Of a stretch of DNA of 64,000 nt, positions 39,194 to 49,707 are shown one piece after another. The DNA is taken from NCBI GenBank assembly GCA_032622095.1, contig CP136067.1:94788707-94852706 (forward strand), given 5' to 3'. The first letter of the stretch is position 1. The number at the start of each line of letters is the position of its first letter. The position numbers were made by a program, and so were the translations under genes. Under the pieces are notes generated by a model that worked only from the letters and a program-made list of their open reading frames with translations, was not told the DNA's origin and searched no databases. Source of the DNA: Siphonodentalium dalli. Its lineage: Eukaryota > Mollusca > Scaphopoda > Gadilida > Siphonodentaliidae.

Positions 39194-39441
39194 TACTGTT
39201 ATATACATGTAGACAAATAATATAACCTAACTTCAGTTTTATCTGGATTTTTATTGACAAACTGGCTATTTGTAGTATTATAATAGGGATTTATAATAAT
39301 TATATATGTTGTTGTTATTGGGGCCCTGAAGATATATTCCTCCTTTAACCAGGAGTGGTATATGCCTGCATGTAGCCACCAATCTTGACTGTGCAGACAT
39401 GCACCATGATCAATAACCTGGGATGCATAAATTTACAAAAT

Positions 39442-39458
39442 GGGGGGGGGGGGGGGGG
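39442..39458. repeat. Poly-G run (17)
   Basis: Uninterrupted G tract on the plus strand. Confidence 0.95.
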
Positions 39459-40019
39459 TCATACTGCAAAAGATTTAATATTCAATGTGAATTATTCAAG
39501 ATGTATTCAAGTTATTTTTTATTTTAGTACCGGTATCTAGTTATACAGGTAAAGATAGTTATATAATTTCTTTTACTCACACACATGCATTGCCAATCAA
39601 GGAACAAACATATTACTACATTATAATTCTTCCTTTGTGAATCAATTTTAATGTGCAAAAAAAATGAAGGCATTCATAAAACACAGTGATTGTTGATGTA
39701 ATTAGAATCATAAGACTGATAAGACTAGTATCTTGATTGATCAAACTCAGATACATAAAACCGTCATAATGATTGAGATTACGGTAGTCAAAAGATAAAT
39801 TAACGATGATCACATTTGCATAAATAAACCCAAGCCTGCATGGTTAAGGTACATCAGCATTGTGTAACGGTAGACTGGATCGCGAACGATGAATTAATCA
39901 ACCAATACTAAAAAACGATAATCGGACACGCATGATCACGACATGTAAAGAATATAGAAATACCGTTAGTTTATAAACAACACAATGTTCTTGAGAAGGT
40001 GTACACCCAAAAATTGTTC
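39459..40019. other. Unassigned sequence
   Basis: No exon or named repeat recognised. Confidence 0.4.
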
Positions 40020-40450
40020 ACGAGTTGAACGTTCTCCAATCCTGAGTGACAAAGAGTAAGATGGCCTCTGAGTGGTCGTCTGCTGGGTCAAGCTACATAG
40101 CACTGTATGAAGCGATTGGCCTAGAAATATATAATATGCTTGCTCGGCGAATCATCCTTCACACGAGTCAAAGCTTTGTACGCAATTGGTGCTGTTCTCG
40201 CTACCGACCGCCTACACTACTTGGTCGGAAACCCAGCTCGCCTTGTGAAGATTCAAACTATCAAATCACGTATTTTGTCCGAAATCTCCACCTTCCCCCC
40301 TCTTATATAAGCATGATTTACCATCGCGGTAACATGAATGGTGTTTTTAGCAGTTTCCGATAAGTGTGTTCGATAAGTACTTCTGTATATGCTATGGTGA
40401 TTGATTTTAATATCGAATGTTATCATCGGCGCTAAAGCGAAGGAGCGCGT
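40020..40450 (-). promoter_or_regulatory. Weak candidate promoter region for NFYA with three CCAAT motifs
   Basis: Less AT-rich and freer of repeats than its surroundings. CCAAT occurs at 40036-40040 (plus), 40115-40119 (minus; its context GGCCAATCG fits the NF-Y consensus RRCCAATSR) and 40185-40189 (minus). It is about 5.4 kb upstream of the NFYA coding start. NF-Y often controls genes through such boxes. No TATA box or first-exon donor could be fixed, so this is only a pointer. Confidence 0.2.
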
Positions 40451-40704
40451 GAAACGCAATTGATGGAAGAGCTTTTACATTCTAACCCACCAGCTGTGTA
40501 ATAATAGTTCAGTGTGTTTCGTTGACGGCTCATAAGTGTAGTATGTACAATTGAATAGTGTTATGGGTGGACGGACGCCATAAACATTTGGGGATAACCT
40601 GTATACATGTACGTGGCGCGCGTTGACTTTGCAATCAAGGTCCAAGTTTATATGTCAGGGAATGTTATGCATATTGATTTAATGTCCTCGTCAATAGAGT
40701 TCTC

Positions 40705-41010
40705 CCTCATACACCGGCATGCATGGAAAAACATTCACCCGAATTATACACGTTCACCCGAACCTCCCTCATAGTTAGAGGACCCACAACGAGTCCCTGG
40801 TTTACAAATTTACAAAACGACTGAGTCGGCTTTGGCTGGGTCCACACATAATTTACATGGGTTCGAGTTGTATAGATGCACCGGCATGGAAAAACATTCA
40901 TCTGAAACCTCACTCATTGGCCTATATATATATACACCGGCATCGAAAACATTCACCCAAATCTCCCTCATACTCATATAGCCATTACACCGGCATGGGA
41001 AATATTCACC
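40705..41010. repeat. Degenerate tandem repeat ACACCGGCATGGAAAA
   Basis: Four copies of ACACCGGCATGGAAAAACAT + TCACCCGAACCTCCCTCAT-type sequence near 40711, 40878, 40931 and 40988. The last three are spaced about 55-57 bp. Open frames across it on both strands are not supported as genes. Confidence 0.75.
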
Positions 41011-41224
41011 CCATGCAAGCCGAGACATGTAATCCGTTTTCCATTTATAATTACTGCACGAGGGTGGGGGAGGGGTCCAAATATATATTTTTTCAATCAC
41101 GAATTTGGGGATTGGTGTTTATATACGCAAAGTCAATCTGGGTACACAAAACACATTTTCATAAAGCTGGGTAGGCGACCCAACACACCAAAATTTGGCG
41201 ACAATACCCCCTTCAGCGTCAATC

Positions 41225-41705
41225 TAAGATCATGCCATGAATCTCTACTCTGGCTATAACGCCCGTAGAGATAATATTCCATCAGTATACAAAACCTGGG
41301 AACTTTTTGAAGTTTTGACAGGGAACCTTACAAAGTCGAAAAAATAACGCAGGTTATATGTTTCTTAGTTATACATGTTCCTTGATAATGTACTTCGCTG
41401 TAGGTGAAGGTCCCAACTCGAAATTGCGTGCTTTTCTGTGACTTTTGTGAGCAGATATCGCAATAAACATCGAAATAATTACACAGCAGAATTTCCACAA
41501 TCGTAAGCGTGCAAAGAAAAATCGCCCACAAAGTCACTTAATCGTGAAATTCGAGCTGGAACCTTCACCTACTTTGAAGTACATTATTAAGGAACAGGTA
41601 ACAACTGAGAAATATATTCACTGCGTTATTTTTTCGACTTTAAGAAGGTTCCCTGTCAAAACTTTAAAAAGTTCCCAGGTTTTGTACTGGTGGAATATTT
41701 GACCC
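41225..41705. mobile_element. Family E fold-back element, second copy
   Basis: ATGAATCTCTACTCTGGCTA, CGCCCGTAGAGATAATATTC, GGGAACTTTTTGAAGTTTTG at the left; CAAAACTTTAAAAAGTTCCC + AGGTTTTGTACTGGTGGAAT at the right. The terminal GTTAGCCAGAGTAGAG piece of the right side lies at about 41941-41985, after two intervening insertions. Confidence 0.8.
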
Positions 41706-41940
41706 GCCATATCAAATCCAGTCGTAAGTCGGGATTTTTTTTACCCTGTGCCAATGCATTCTCTTATATATGCGAGTCGACCATATGGGGTGGCAGTAAG
41801 ACAGTCTAGCCTGACTATGCCACCTCTCGAATATACAACATAATATTTGTCAAATGTATTATGCATTAATATGTGTATATTTAAATAAAATATCCTATCC
41901 TATCCTATATAGGAGAATGCATTGGCCTAACAATTTTTTA
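41705..41940. mobile_element. Family A copy with an insert inside its hairpin
   Basis: GTCGTAAGTCGGGATTTTTT, then the first arm ATTCTCTTATATATGCGAG to 41785. About 120 bp of foreign sequence follows (GGGGTGGCAGTAAGACAGTC ... AAATAAAATATCCTATCCTATCC), then GAGAATGCATTGGCCTAAC. The insert's AATAAAATATCC plus pentamer tail looks like the 3' end of a truncated retroelement. Confidence 0.7.
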
Positions 41941-42049
41941 CAATCTCTACGGACGTTAGCCAGAGTAGAGATTCATAGCCATCTGCGTCAAGCTGGATTG
42001 TTTCTTATTGTAAAATTATACTAAATACCCGATATCACAGATCTATATA

Positions 42050-42440
42050 TGTGACCCGCCATATGTCCCATATCAATCCAGTCGTAAGTCGGGATTTTTG
42101 TTTACCCTGTGCCAATGCATTCTCTTATATATGCGAGTCGACCATAGGTCGCCTCGCATATATAAGAGAATGCATTGGCCTAACAATTTTTTATTATTTT
42201 TAAAAAATAAATGTTTCTTACAATTTTTAGGACATAAAATAAAAAACATCCATTACCCTGCAGGGAGCCCCACACATATATAGAAGCATATAGAAGAGTG
42301 TCGTCTGCTCATGTTTGTCTGGGGCTCTGTATGGGTGAAATTATAAAATTGTTAAAGAATACAAGAACAAATTATTAAAATTGTAAAAAATTGTTAGGCC
42401 AATTGATGCATTCTCTTAGATATGCGAGGCGACCGATTTC
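42050..42440. mobile_element. Family A copy, GTCGTAAGTCGGGA subfamily
   Basis: TCCAGTCGTAAGTCGGGATT, perfect hairpin at 42108-42180, T/A-rich spacer, then the start of a second hairpin (ATGCATTCTCTTAGATATGC) that breaks off at GAGGCGACCGATTTCC. Its lead sequence matches 41705-41735. Confidence 0.75.
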
Positions 42441-43390
42441 CACCGATTTCCACCGATTTCCACCAAACGCATATACATGATCACCTCCGCGATATGACGC
42501 TGTTCGAGTCAGCGTTGCAGGGTGGCATCAACAATTGATTTAATAAACTATTTTTAGCGCAGATTTCCAACAAATTGATATATTATTCTTCTCTATTATA
42601 CCAGGAATATAATCGTGTGATTTAAAGACGCCAAATTGCTGCCGTTTGGGTGAGAGATGGGGGGTCATAACTATTCTAAGAATTTGTTTAGTGGCTGATT
42701 ACCACCAAACCTATGTATAATCATCTCCAGTGTATCATGCATCAATGAGTCTAATGGACGTGGTTAAAAAGTTGTCAAAAGTGGCGCCGTTAAAGTCACG
42801 TACGCACGAGGATGGCAGTTGCACCAAAGCTGATACAAATATATTTAGCACTAATTTCCACCAAATTCATACACGTTCTTATCTAATGATACGATGAATT
42901 AAATCACATTTGGTGTTATTTGGGTCACGGATGGCGAGAGGATATGCACTAGATCATTGATAAGATTGCTATTCGCCGATATCCACCTATAAGTTATATA
43001 TAGTCACCCAGGCCATCTCCATTTTAAGGAGTTTTGGGCATTCAAATTTCACAATCTCGACAAATGGTGACCCATTTAAGTCACTTGAACAATTATATCT
43101 TCTCAACTGTCATATTTATATGGTGATGGCAATCAGGACATTCACATAATGAGCTAGCAAAAAGAGATACATAAAAGAGGCATTAAAAGCATATGTATCA
43201 TTCTATTTAAGAGATACATATATTCTTGCAAACTGAGAGACATCGAACCGTCAGAGGATTGCATATATATTATAACAGACTTTCAAGAGTCTGTTCCATT
43301 CAATACAGTTTCCACAAAAAAGTTACAATTTGTCAAGAGATATGAAAATGTATCGAAGGCCTGTTCAAAAATAGTGGTCACAGTGTGCTG
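42441..43390. other. Unassigned sequence with degenerate dispersed repeats
   Basis: Phrases such as GATTTCCACCAAA(C/T)GCATA recur three times (about 42446-42475, 42700, 42845), each followed by diverged text, suggesting an old tandem repeat of roughly 150-250 bp. No exon supported. Confidence 0.4.
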
Positions 43391-43654
43391 TCAAATATAT
43401 ATTCTTCTGATATAAAAGAAAACGCAGTCAGTAGCACATGACTTTTCAGGATCTTCAATACTGACATCTGACAAAGGTATATCTGCCCGATACAGCGGAA
43501 TTTTTAGAACAGACTCATCGACTGACATAAACAACTCAAAATCTCGCTCTGTGTCTGGCACATGTAGCTGATATACATGCGCAGCAATATTTCTTTTACA
43601 CTGAGAATATTTAGCCAATATATACATGATATAGCACCATGAACAGAGGAGCAC
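43391..43654 (-). CDS. Possible terminal exon of an unknown gene
   Basis: On the minus strand an acceptor-like AAGAAATTTTCAG is followed by 87 sense codons and a TGA: VLLCSWCYIMYILAKYSQ..., then AAHVYQLHVPDTERDFELFM, SVDESVLKIPLYRADIPLSD, VSIEDPEKS...VFFYIRRIYI. Charged/hydrophobic alternation and the lack of repeat sequence make it look more protein-like than other open frames here. I recognise no family and see no upstream partner exon or poly-A signal. It may be an exon of a gene whose other exons are outside the window, a decayed pseudogene, or chance. Confidence 0.3.
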   Translation of the reverse strand: MLLCSWCYIMYILAKYSQCKRNIAAHVYQLHVPDTERDFELFMSVDESVLKIPLYRADIPLSDVSIEDPEKSCATDCVFFYIRRIYI

Positions 43655-43819
43655 CTGAAAATTTCTTTAAAACATCTGTATCTTCATGGAGATATGATAG
43701 CCAGGTGTGCTCAAGAACTTAGTCCACCCACTAGATTGATTGATACGTCTTTTATTTTTGCGAACTAATGTGTTTATGATGTTCATGTATCATATTATAA
43801 CGTCTGAAGTATACGCAGT

Positions 43820-44065
43820 TGTAAATAAATAAATACTTTATTATTGGTGGAACGAATTAATCGCGATAAACAAAATGACAATCGATAAGGTGAGCCACAA
43901 CTTATATTCAGAATCATGGTTTGTGATGCTATTTGAATATACAATTTATGAGAATATGTGCAACACTTTGAGCAAGAGTATTCTCTATTCCCAACAAATA
44001 TCAACAGCACGCAGAAGGTTTCACATCACGTTAACATGGGCAACGCCGGGTAACCCTGCTAGTAT
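43820..44065. mobile_element. Possible Helitron-like or LINE-derived remnant
   Basis: AAATAAATAAATACTTTATT resembles a retroelement tail. GGGCAACGCCGGGTAACCCT + GCTAGT at 44038-44062 resembles a Helitron 3' end (short GGGT-AA-CCC hairpin then CTAG|T). The two may be unrelated. No Rep/helicase coding is visible. Confidence 0.3.
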
Positions 44066-44111
44066 TTTATATATGGGGGTTCGAAAATTAAGTTGGCCTT
44101 TAAGAGTAGTA

Positions 44112-44580
44112 AGGTACTTAATCCGATCAGACGGTCCCCATATCACCATGATACAGCAACAACAATTTCTTAAAAATACGCTTTAGTTATCAGAATCGAT
44201 TAATTGCAACAAAATAATGCTAACTGCTGTCAACTATGGTATCAAATTTCCCAAAACGTGATATTTATCAACATTTTGTTCAACAAAATATGGCCATATT
44301 TATGATATTATCATATTAGTGTCACGAAATTTGGCCGTGTTCCCACTTGTTTTTAGAGTTATCCATCTTCATCCGCAATTTTGTCCGAGACCGCCAGTTT
44401 GAGGACGTTTTACTGGGCCATAAATAACTGCACATCTCGAGAAATAACAAACTTCAAAAATCGATATCTGATCACTCTGAGTCTTGATGGGTGGTTTCCT
44501 TGACTCGAATAAAATATTATTTACTCCCGAAGCCAAAAAATTTATTATTTAGCAGCGTTAAGTCGGATAGTGTAACTTTA
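44112..44580. mobile_element. Family B MITE, diverged
   Basis: AAGGTACTTAATCCGATCAG start; AACAACAACAATTTCTTAAA, TATTTATCAACATTTTGTTC, TCGAATAAAATATTATTTAC interior; TTAAGTCGGATAGTGTAAC at the right end. Confidence 0.8.
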
Positions 44581-44584
44581 AGAG

Positions 44585-44992
44585 CAACCCCTTCAGTGCA
44601 GTGATCTTATCGGCCCTAATTTACGGTCTGTAATATCGGCCCTAAAAAAATTAATGTTTTTTTTTAGATTTTGTTGGGTTGAATTTTGTTTGGGTATGCT
44701 TAAGCATGCTATGGCGAATTTAAAAACAACTGGATAAAACCTTAGGGGCATGTTATAACCTGTGTTATATTAATCCCAGTTATAACTCAAAACTATACCA
44801 AGTATTCATAGTAATAATTTTGATGCCCATGAAAAACGTAAGATTCACTGGCACTAAACCTACAAAATAAGTCTGTTAAAGAATATAAGAAAAAATATTA
44901 AAATTCTAAAAAATTCTAAAAAATAATGAAAAACTGTTAGGCCAATGCATTCTCTTATATATGCGAGGCGACCTTGACACTGAAAGGGTTAA
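44585..44992. mobile_element. Family A MITE, CAGTG subfamily
   Basis: Left CAACCCCTTCAGTGCAGTG, right GACACTGAAAGGGTTAA. The single remaining hairpin arm ATTCTCTTATATATGCGAGG lies next to the right end; its partner arm is missing. GATCTTATCGGCCCTAATTT resembles the GATGAGATCGGCCCC block of 13839-14081. Confidence 0.75.
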
Positions 44993-45114
44993 GAGCGTTA
45001 TATTATTAACTCCGCTACTTTATATTTACAAGTTTCACAATATGCAGTGATCGGATCTTGACCAATAGCATTTCTTATTTCATAGAACGACCGTAACGAT
45101 TTGTGGATCACTGT

Positions 45115-45545
45115 TGATTAACACAGATAGCTAAGTTGATTAATAAAGATAGTAAGTTGATTAATCAAGATAACTAAGTTGATTATTAAAGATACTAAGT
45201 TAATTAATCAAAATCGCTAAGTTGATCACTCAAGATAGTAAGTTGATTAATCAGTATAGCTAAGTTGATTAATCAAGACAGTTAAGTTGATTTAATCAAG
45301 ATAGATAAGTTGATTAATCAAAATAGTAAGTTGATTAATCAAGACAGTTAAATCGAGATAGCTAAGATGATTAATCAATATAGCTAAGTTGATTAATAAA
45401 GATGGTAAGTTGATTAGTCAATTAGATAGTAAGTTTATTAATCTATATAGATAAGTTGATTAATCAAGATGGTATATAAGTTGATTAATCAAGATAGCTA
45501 AGTTGATTAGTCAAGATATAGTAAGTTCATTAATCAATATAGTAA
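45115..45545. repeat. Tandem repeat, about 21-bp unit
   Basis: About twenty imperfect copies of AAGTTGATTAATCAAGATAG + C. Unit length varies and some units lose the GATAG part. Confidence 0.92.
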
Positions 45546-45738
45546 ATACAAGTGATGTGGCGGTTCTATGCTGCCGTACTATTCTATTCTATTATATAAG
45601 TTTTAATGTTCATATGGGCCAGGTCCGTTTAAATAATTGAATTCGTATATTAATTATGTGACGGATGGGAAACCCAATAATATATATAATTATAGTTAAG
45701 TCAAATGATATATTCCCGATTGCACCACCGATCGATAG

Positions 45739-46172
45739 TTAAAGATACATAATACGAATTAACGCTCCCGAATTACGATTTCTTTGGCTTCAGGGGTAAA
45801 CAATATCTGATTCGAGTCGAGGAACCCACCCATCAAATCTCAGAATGATCAGATATCGATATTTGAAATTTGTTATTTCTCGAGGAGTGTACTCATTTGC
45901 GGCCTGGAAAACAGTTGTCAAACCTACGGCCTCGGCCAAAAATTGCGGATGAAGAATGATAACTCTATAATCAAGTGGTAATACGGCCAAATTTTCGTGA
46001 CGACACGGCCATATTTCGTTGAACATGTTGTTAAATAACACGTTTTGGAAAATTTTATACCATAGTTGACATTGGTTAGCATTATTGTGTTGTAAATTGT
46101 AATTAATCGATTCTGGTAACTAAAGCGTATTTTGAAGAAATGTTGTTGTAACCATGGTGATATGGGGACCGC
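45739..46172. mobile_element. Family B MITE, right end diverged
   Basis: TTAAAGATACATAATACGAA start (same variant as 32026), interior TCGAGGAACCCACCCATCAA, TCGTTGAACATGTTG; fades after GGTGATATGGGGACCGCG. Confidence 0.85.
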
Positions 46173-46341
46173 GATGACGTTTCAATTAACATTGCGCGCG
46201 TTCATTAGAGTTTGTTGGATACATATTGGAAGCCATAGTATTTTGAGACGTAGCGTACGGAATGTAAATAGGCGACAAACCGGAAGTCAAAGGTCACTTG
46301 GCCTCTTTCTTGTTATTGCATATAACAATTTATAGAATGGC

Positions 46342-46460
46342 TTAAAGGGGTACTGTACGCCATTTTCATTAAATTTCCGGTGACAACAACGATCTAATAT
46401 CGATAATATATAGAAACATAAGTAATTTGAGTCGAAGATGTATTCTTAATAGGCTATCTT
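46342..46460. mobile_element. TTAA-type element end (AAGGGGTACTGTACG)
   Basis: TTAAAGGGGTACTGTACGCC, ATTTCCGGTGACAACAACGA, ATATCGATAATATATAGAAA. It matches 63795-63875 (TTAAAGGGGGACTATACG...). Only one end is clear at each site. The TTAA and AAAGGGG start fit Kolobok-like elements, unproved. Confidence 0.5.
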
Positions 46461-46739
46461 AAAATTTAATAATTTAAAAGTTAATAATTTGATATAAATT
46501 GATTGGCGTCAATTAAATTACGAATTTCCGTAATCAAACAAAGTAATTGAGGGATACTGGATTGTTAAACCGATCGCACACACGATCGCTTAAAATATTA
46601 TGATGATACGGGGAGAACACTCAATTAAGCCACTCACTGACTAGCGACGATACAATAACTTAAATGATTATATGGGACTAGTATGCCTATAATATAACTT
46701 TTATTTGATTCATTTGGTTGAAAACTGTACAAAAATTAC

Positions 46740-48060
46740 TCGACAACGACAATTTGTATTTTTGCATTCCGGTAAATTTGTCATTTCCGAGATCTCGTCT
46801 GCGCATGCGCGAAGCTGGCGTCGCACGGGCTCGGCGACCCGATAAAATTCGTATCCGGGGCAAGATACATTCACATAGCAAATTTCAAGTCGATAGCTCC
46901 ACCCGTTCCGAGATCTCGTCTGCGCATGCGCGAAGCGGGCGCCGCACGGGCTCGCCAATACGACGTTGACGACCGCCTTGTCAAACTACACACACGTACC
47001 AAGTTTAGTCCCGATCGGTCAAGAATCGTAGATTTGTATCAATGACATACATACATACATACATACATACAGACAGAGGTCTTCAAAATATATAGGAGAC
47101 TAGCCGATGAGCCCGACGTTGTCCGGGCTATTCAAAAACCAAATTTCAAGTCGATAGCTCTACCCGTTTCCGAGATCTGGTCGGCCCATGCGCGAAGCTG
47201 ACGTCGCACGGGCTCGGCGACCCGATGAAATTTGTATCCGGGGCAAGATACATTCACATACCAAATTTCAAGTCGATAGCTCCACCCGTTTCCGAGATCT
47301 CGTCTGCGCATGCGCGAAGCGGGCGCAGCACGGGCTCGCCAATACGACGTTGACGACCGCCTGGTCAAACTACATACACGTACCAAGTTTCGTCCCGATC
47401 GGTCGAGAATCGTATATTTGTATCAATGACATACATACAGACAGACAGACAGAGGTCTTCAAAATATATAGGAGACTAGCCGATGAGCCCGACGTTGTCC
47501 GGGCTATTCAAAAACCAAATTTCAAGTAGCCGATGAGCCCGACGTTGTCCGGGCTATTCTAAAACCAAATTTCATGTCGATAGCTCCACCCGTTTCCGAG
47601 ATCTGGTCTGCGCATGCGTGAAGCTGGCGTCGCACGGGCTCGGCGACCCGATAAAATTCGTATCCGGGGCAAGATACATTCACATAGCAAATTTCAAGTC
47701 GATAGCTCCACCCGTTTCCGAGATCTCGTCTGCGCATGCGCGAAGCTGGCGTCGCACGGGCTCGGCGATCCGATAAAATTCGTATCCGGGGCAAGATACA
47801 TTCACATAGCAAATTTCAAGTCGATAGCTACACCCGTTTCCGATATCTCGTCTGCGCATGCGCGAAGCGGGCGCCGCACGGGCTCGCCAATACGACAACG
47901 TCCACCGCCTGGTCAAACTACACACACGTACCAAGTTTCGTCCCGATCGGTCGAGAATCGTAGATTTGTATAAATGACAAACATACAGACAAACATACAG
48001 ACAAACATACAGACAGAGGTCTTCAAAATATATATGAGATATGACGTACATACACGTATG
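46740..48060. repeat. Array of diverged copies of one dispersed repeat
   Basis: The module CAAATTTCAAGTCGATAGCT + CCACCCGTTTCCGAGATCTC + GTCTGCGCATGCGCGAAGC recurs at least seven times. GGCTCGCCAATACGAC, ACGTACCAAGTTTCGTCCCG, ATACATACATACAGACAGAG and TATATAGGAGACTAGCCGAT recur in fixed order, ending each full unit. The joint GCCGATGAGCCCGACGTTGT + CCGGGC forms a hairpin ending CTAGT on the minus strand, as in Helitron 3' ends. Many open frames on both strands arise from its higher GC and are not genes. Confidence 0.85.
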
Positions 48061-48199
48061 TTGTACGCGCATTGACCGGTGCATATGGCTAGAGGGTCTT
48101 CGTTGTGGGTGTCCACCTTGGAATTTCAAACTGCAGCCCATTAGACTAGAATAAACTCCCAAGTTCGTTTAAACCAATTGCACACACCCCTCTTGGCTT

Positions 48200-48560
48200 G
48201 ACATTTCCAAAATTGGCATCTCACAACCTCGATTTTGCATACTAGTCTTTTACTGACTACCGAGGGGGGGGGGGGAGGACCCACTGCTTGGTCCGACCAT
48301 GGTTTTGACATCTAAACCTGAACATAATTGCAAAATCCTTGCATCTAGAAGTCTAACTCCAGGCAAATGTGTAGGGACCAGTAGGCGTCAATTTTGTTTA
48401 ATTGATTAGCAGTGTTTGATTGGCCACCGAGGAGGGATCGGGATCCATCATAACAAGTGTAAGAAAATTTTGAAATCTGAACCTGAAATCCTAGCATCTA
48501 GACTGGTACCAAGTGTTGGAAATTTCGGGACCTGACACCCCCTAAGGATTGAAAATTTCC
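48200..48560. repeat. Direct dimer of about 200 bp, diverged
   Basis: ACTACCGAGGGGGG...AAACCTGAAC...AATCCTTGCATCTAGAAG and GGCCACCGAGGAGGG...GAACCTGAAATCCTAGCATC + TAGACTGG are two related units about 180 bp apart. Confidence 0.55.
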
Positions 48561-48760
48561 AACTGATGGCCATTTCAGTCCAAGATTTTGACAAAACACA
48601 GGAAAATATATCTCTGTTGGCATATAAAAGATTCCCCACTAATAATTTGTTGGAAAATCAAATCACGAGAACACTTTCAACCTATTGTTGGCGTGAAATT
48701 ACCAATCACTGTTGTGCAGGTATACAATTTCCAATGATTGAAAATTTTGACCAAAGTTGT

Positions 48761-48781
48761 GGGGGGGGGGGGGGGGGGGGG
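48761..48781. repeat. Poly-G run (21)
   Basis: Uninterrupted. It creates spurious poly-Gly and poly-Pro frames. Confidence 0.95.
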
Positions 48782-49191
48782 TACACACCCAAAAACAAAT
48801 CCCCCTGTCGCCACGTCCCTCCCTGATAGCGCATGGAACATATACAGTATACAGTTAAGTGTGCCATTAGTAGGCATTGCGTGAGGTCTATAGCCATAGT
48901 TTACGCTACTGTATATTTTGAATTATAGATATATCTATTCAGGACAAGTATTTGTCGATAATCGAGGCTTTGTGTTGCCCAGTAAGTTCCAGTAAGGTAA
49001 ATCAGAAAGGTGCACACAAGTATTTACGTGTGCACAATAACACTTCTTGGAACACTCATGTTATTTATAGAAATTACCTGGAAATAATCGAACGATTTAT
49101 ATACCATCGATTGCCATGGTTCTGCCAATTTAAATTGAAAAGTGGAGGGGATAACCATCGCCTATAACGTTTCACTAGATAATCGGATACA

Positions 49192-49592
49192 TTAACCCTT
49201 TACCCAACAAACCGGCCAAAACCGGCCAAATAAAGCTTCAACAGCCTAAATTATCTTGGGTCTGTCTCAATAAAACCATACAAATATGGATATCATTGGA
49301 ACCGGCTCATTGACCACATTGTGATGGTTACAGTTATGCCCTGTGCCAATGCATTCTCTTATATATGCGAGTCGATCATAGGTCGCCCTCGCATATATAA
49401 GAGAATGCATTGGCCTAAAAAAAATCTTTTTTTAACACTTTTTACCATTTTTTCTTACATTCTTTAACAATTTTATAATTGTTAATGTGTTAAGCCAATG
49501 CATTCTCTTATATATGCGAGGCGACCTATGGTCGACTCGCATATATAAGAGAATGCATTGGCACAGGGCCCTTCTGTTGGGTAAAGGGTTAA
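49192..49592. mobile_element. Family A MITE (CCCAACA subfamily), complete
   Basis: TTAACCCTTTACCCAACA...TGTTGGGTAAAGGGTTAA with two hairpins. Differs from 26657-27055 by only a handful of bases over 400 bp. Confidence 0.95.
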
Positions 49593-49670
49593 AGTGTTGA
49601 CCATCTCCGTGAATCAGTTCAACAGATGATTATACACTAGAAGATCCGTATATATATATTTCATGATACC

Positions 49671-49707
49671 ATGGATGCTATGGATTGTGACAACGACGAT
49701 ATAGCAG
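49671..49707 (+). CDS. Weak candidate first coding exon
   Basis: GATACCATGGATGC is a strong initiation context; MDAMDCDNDDIA is followed by a strong donor GCAG|GTATGT (phase 1). No following exon in the right frame was found, and the nearby frame at 49779 does not connect in phase. Twelve codons cannot establish a gene. Confidence 0.2.

Noticed and set aside
39442..39458. Poly-G run as terminus of another fold-back element
   Set aside because: No matching poly-C end or duplicated flank was found nearby.
40046..40363. 105-residue plus-strand frame beginning MTKSKMASEWSS
   Set aside because: No domain, no splice partner, and an overlapping minus frame of similar quality; may be chance in a less AT-rich stretch.
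47680..48162. 160-residue minus-strand frame, Arg/Cys-rich
   Set aside because: It lies in the GC-richer repeat array, and similar frames occur on both strands at every unit.
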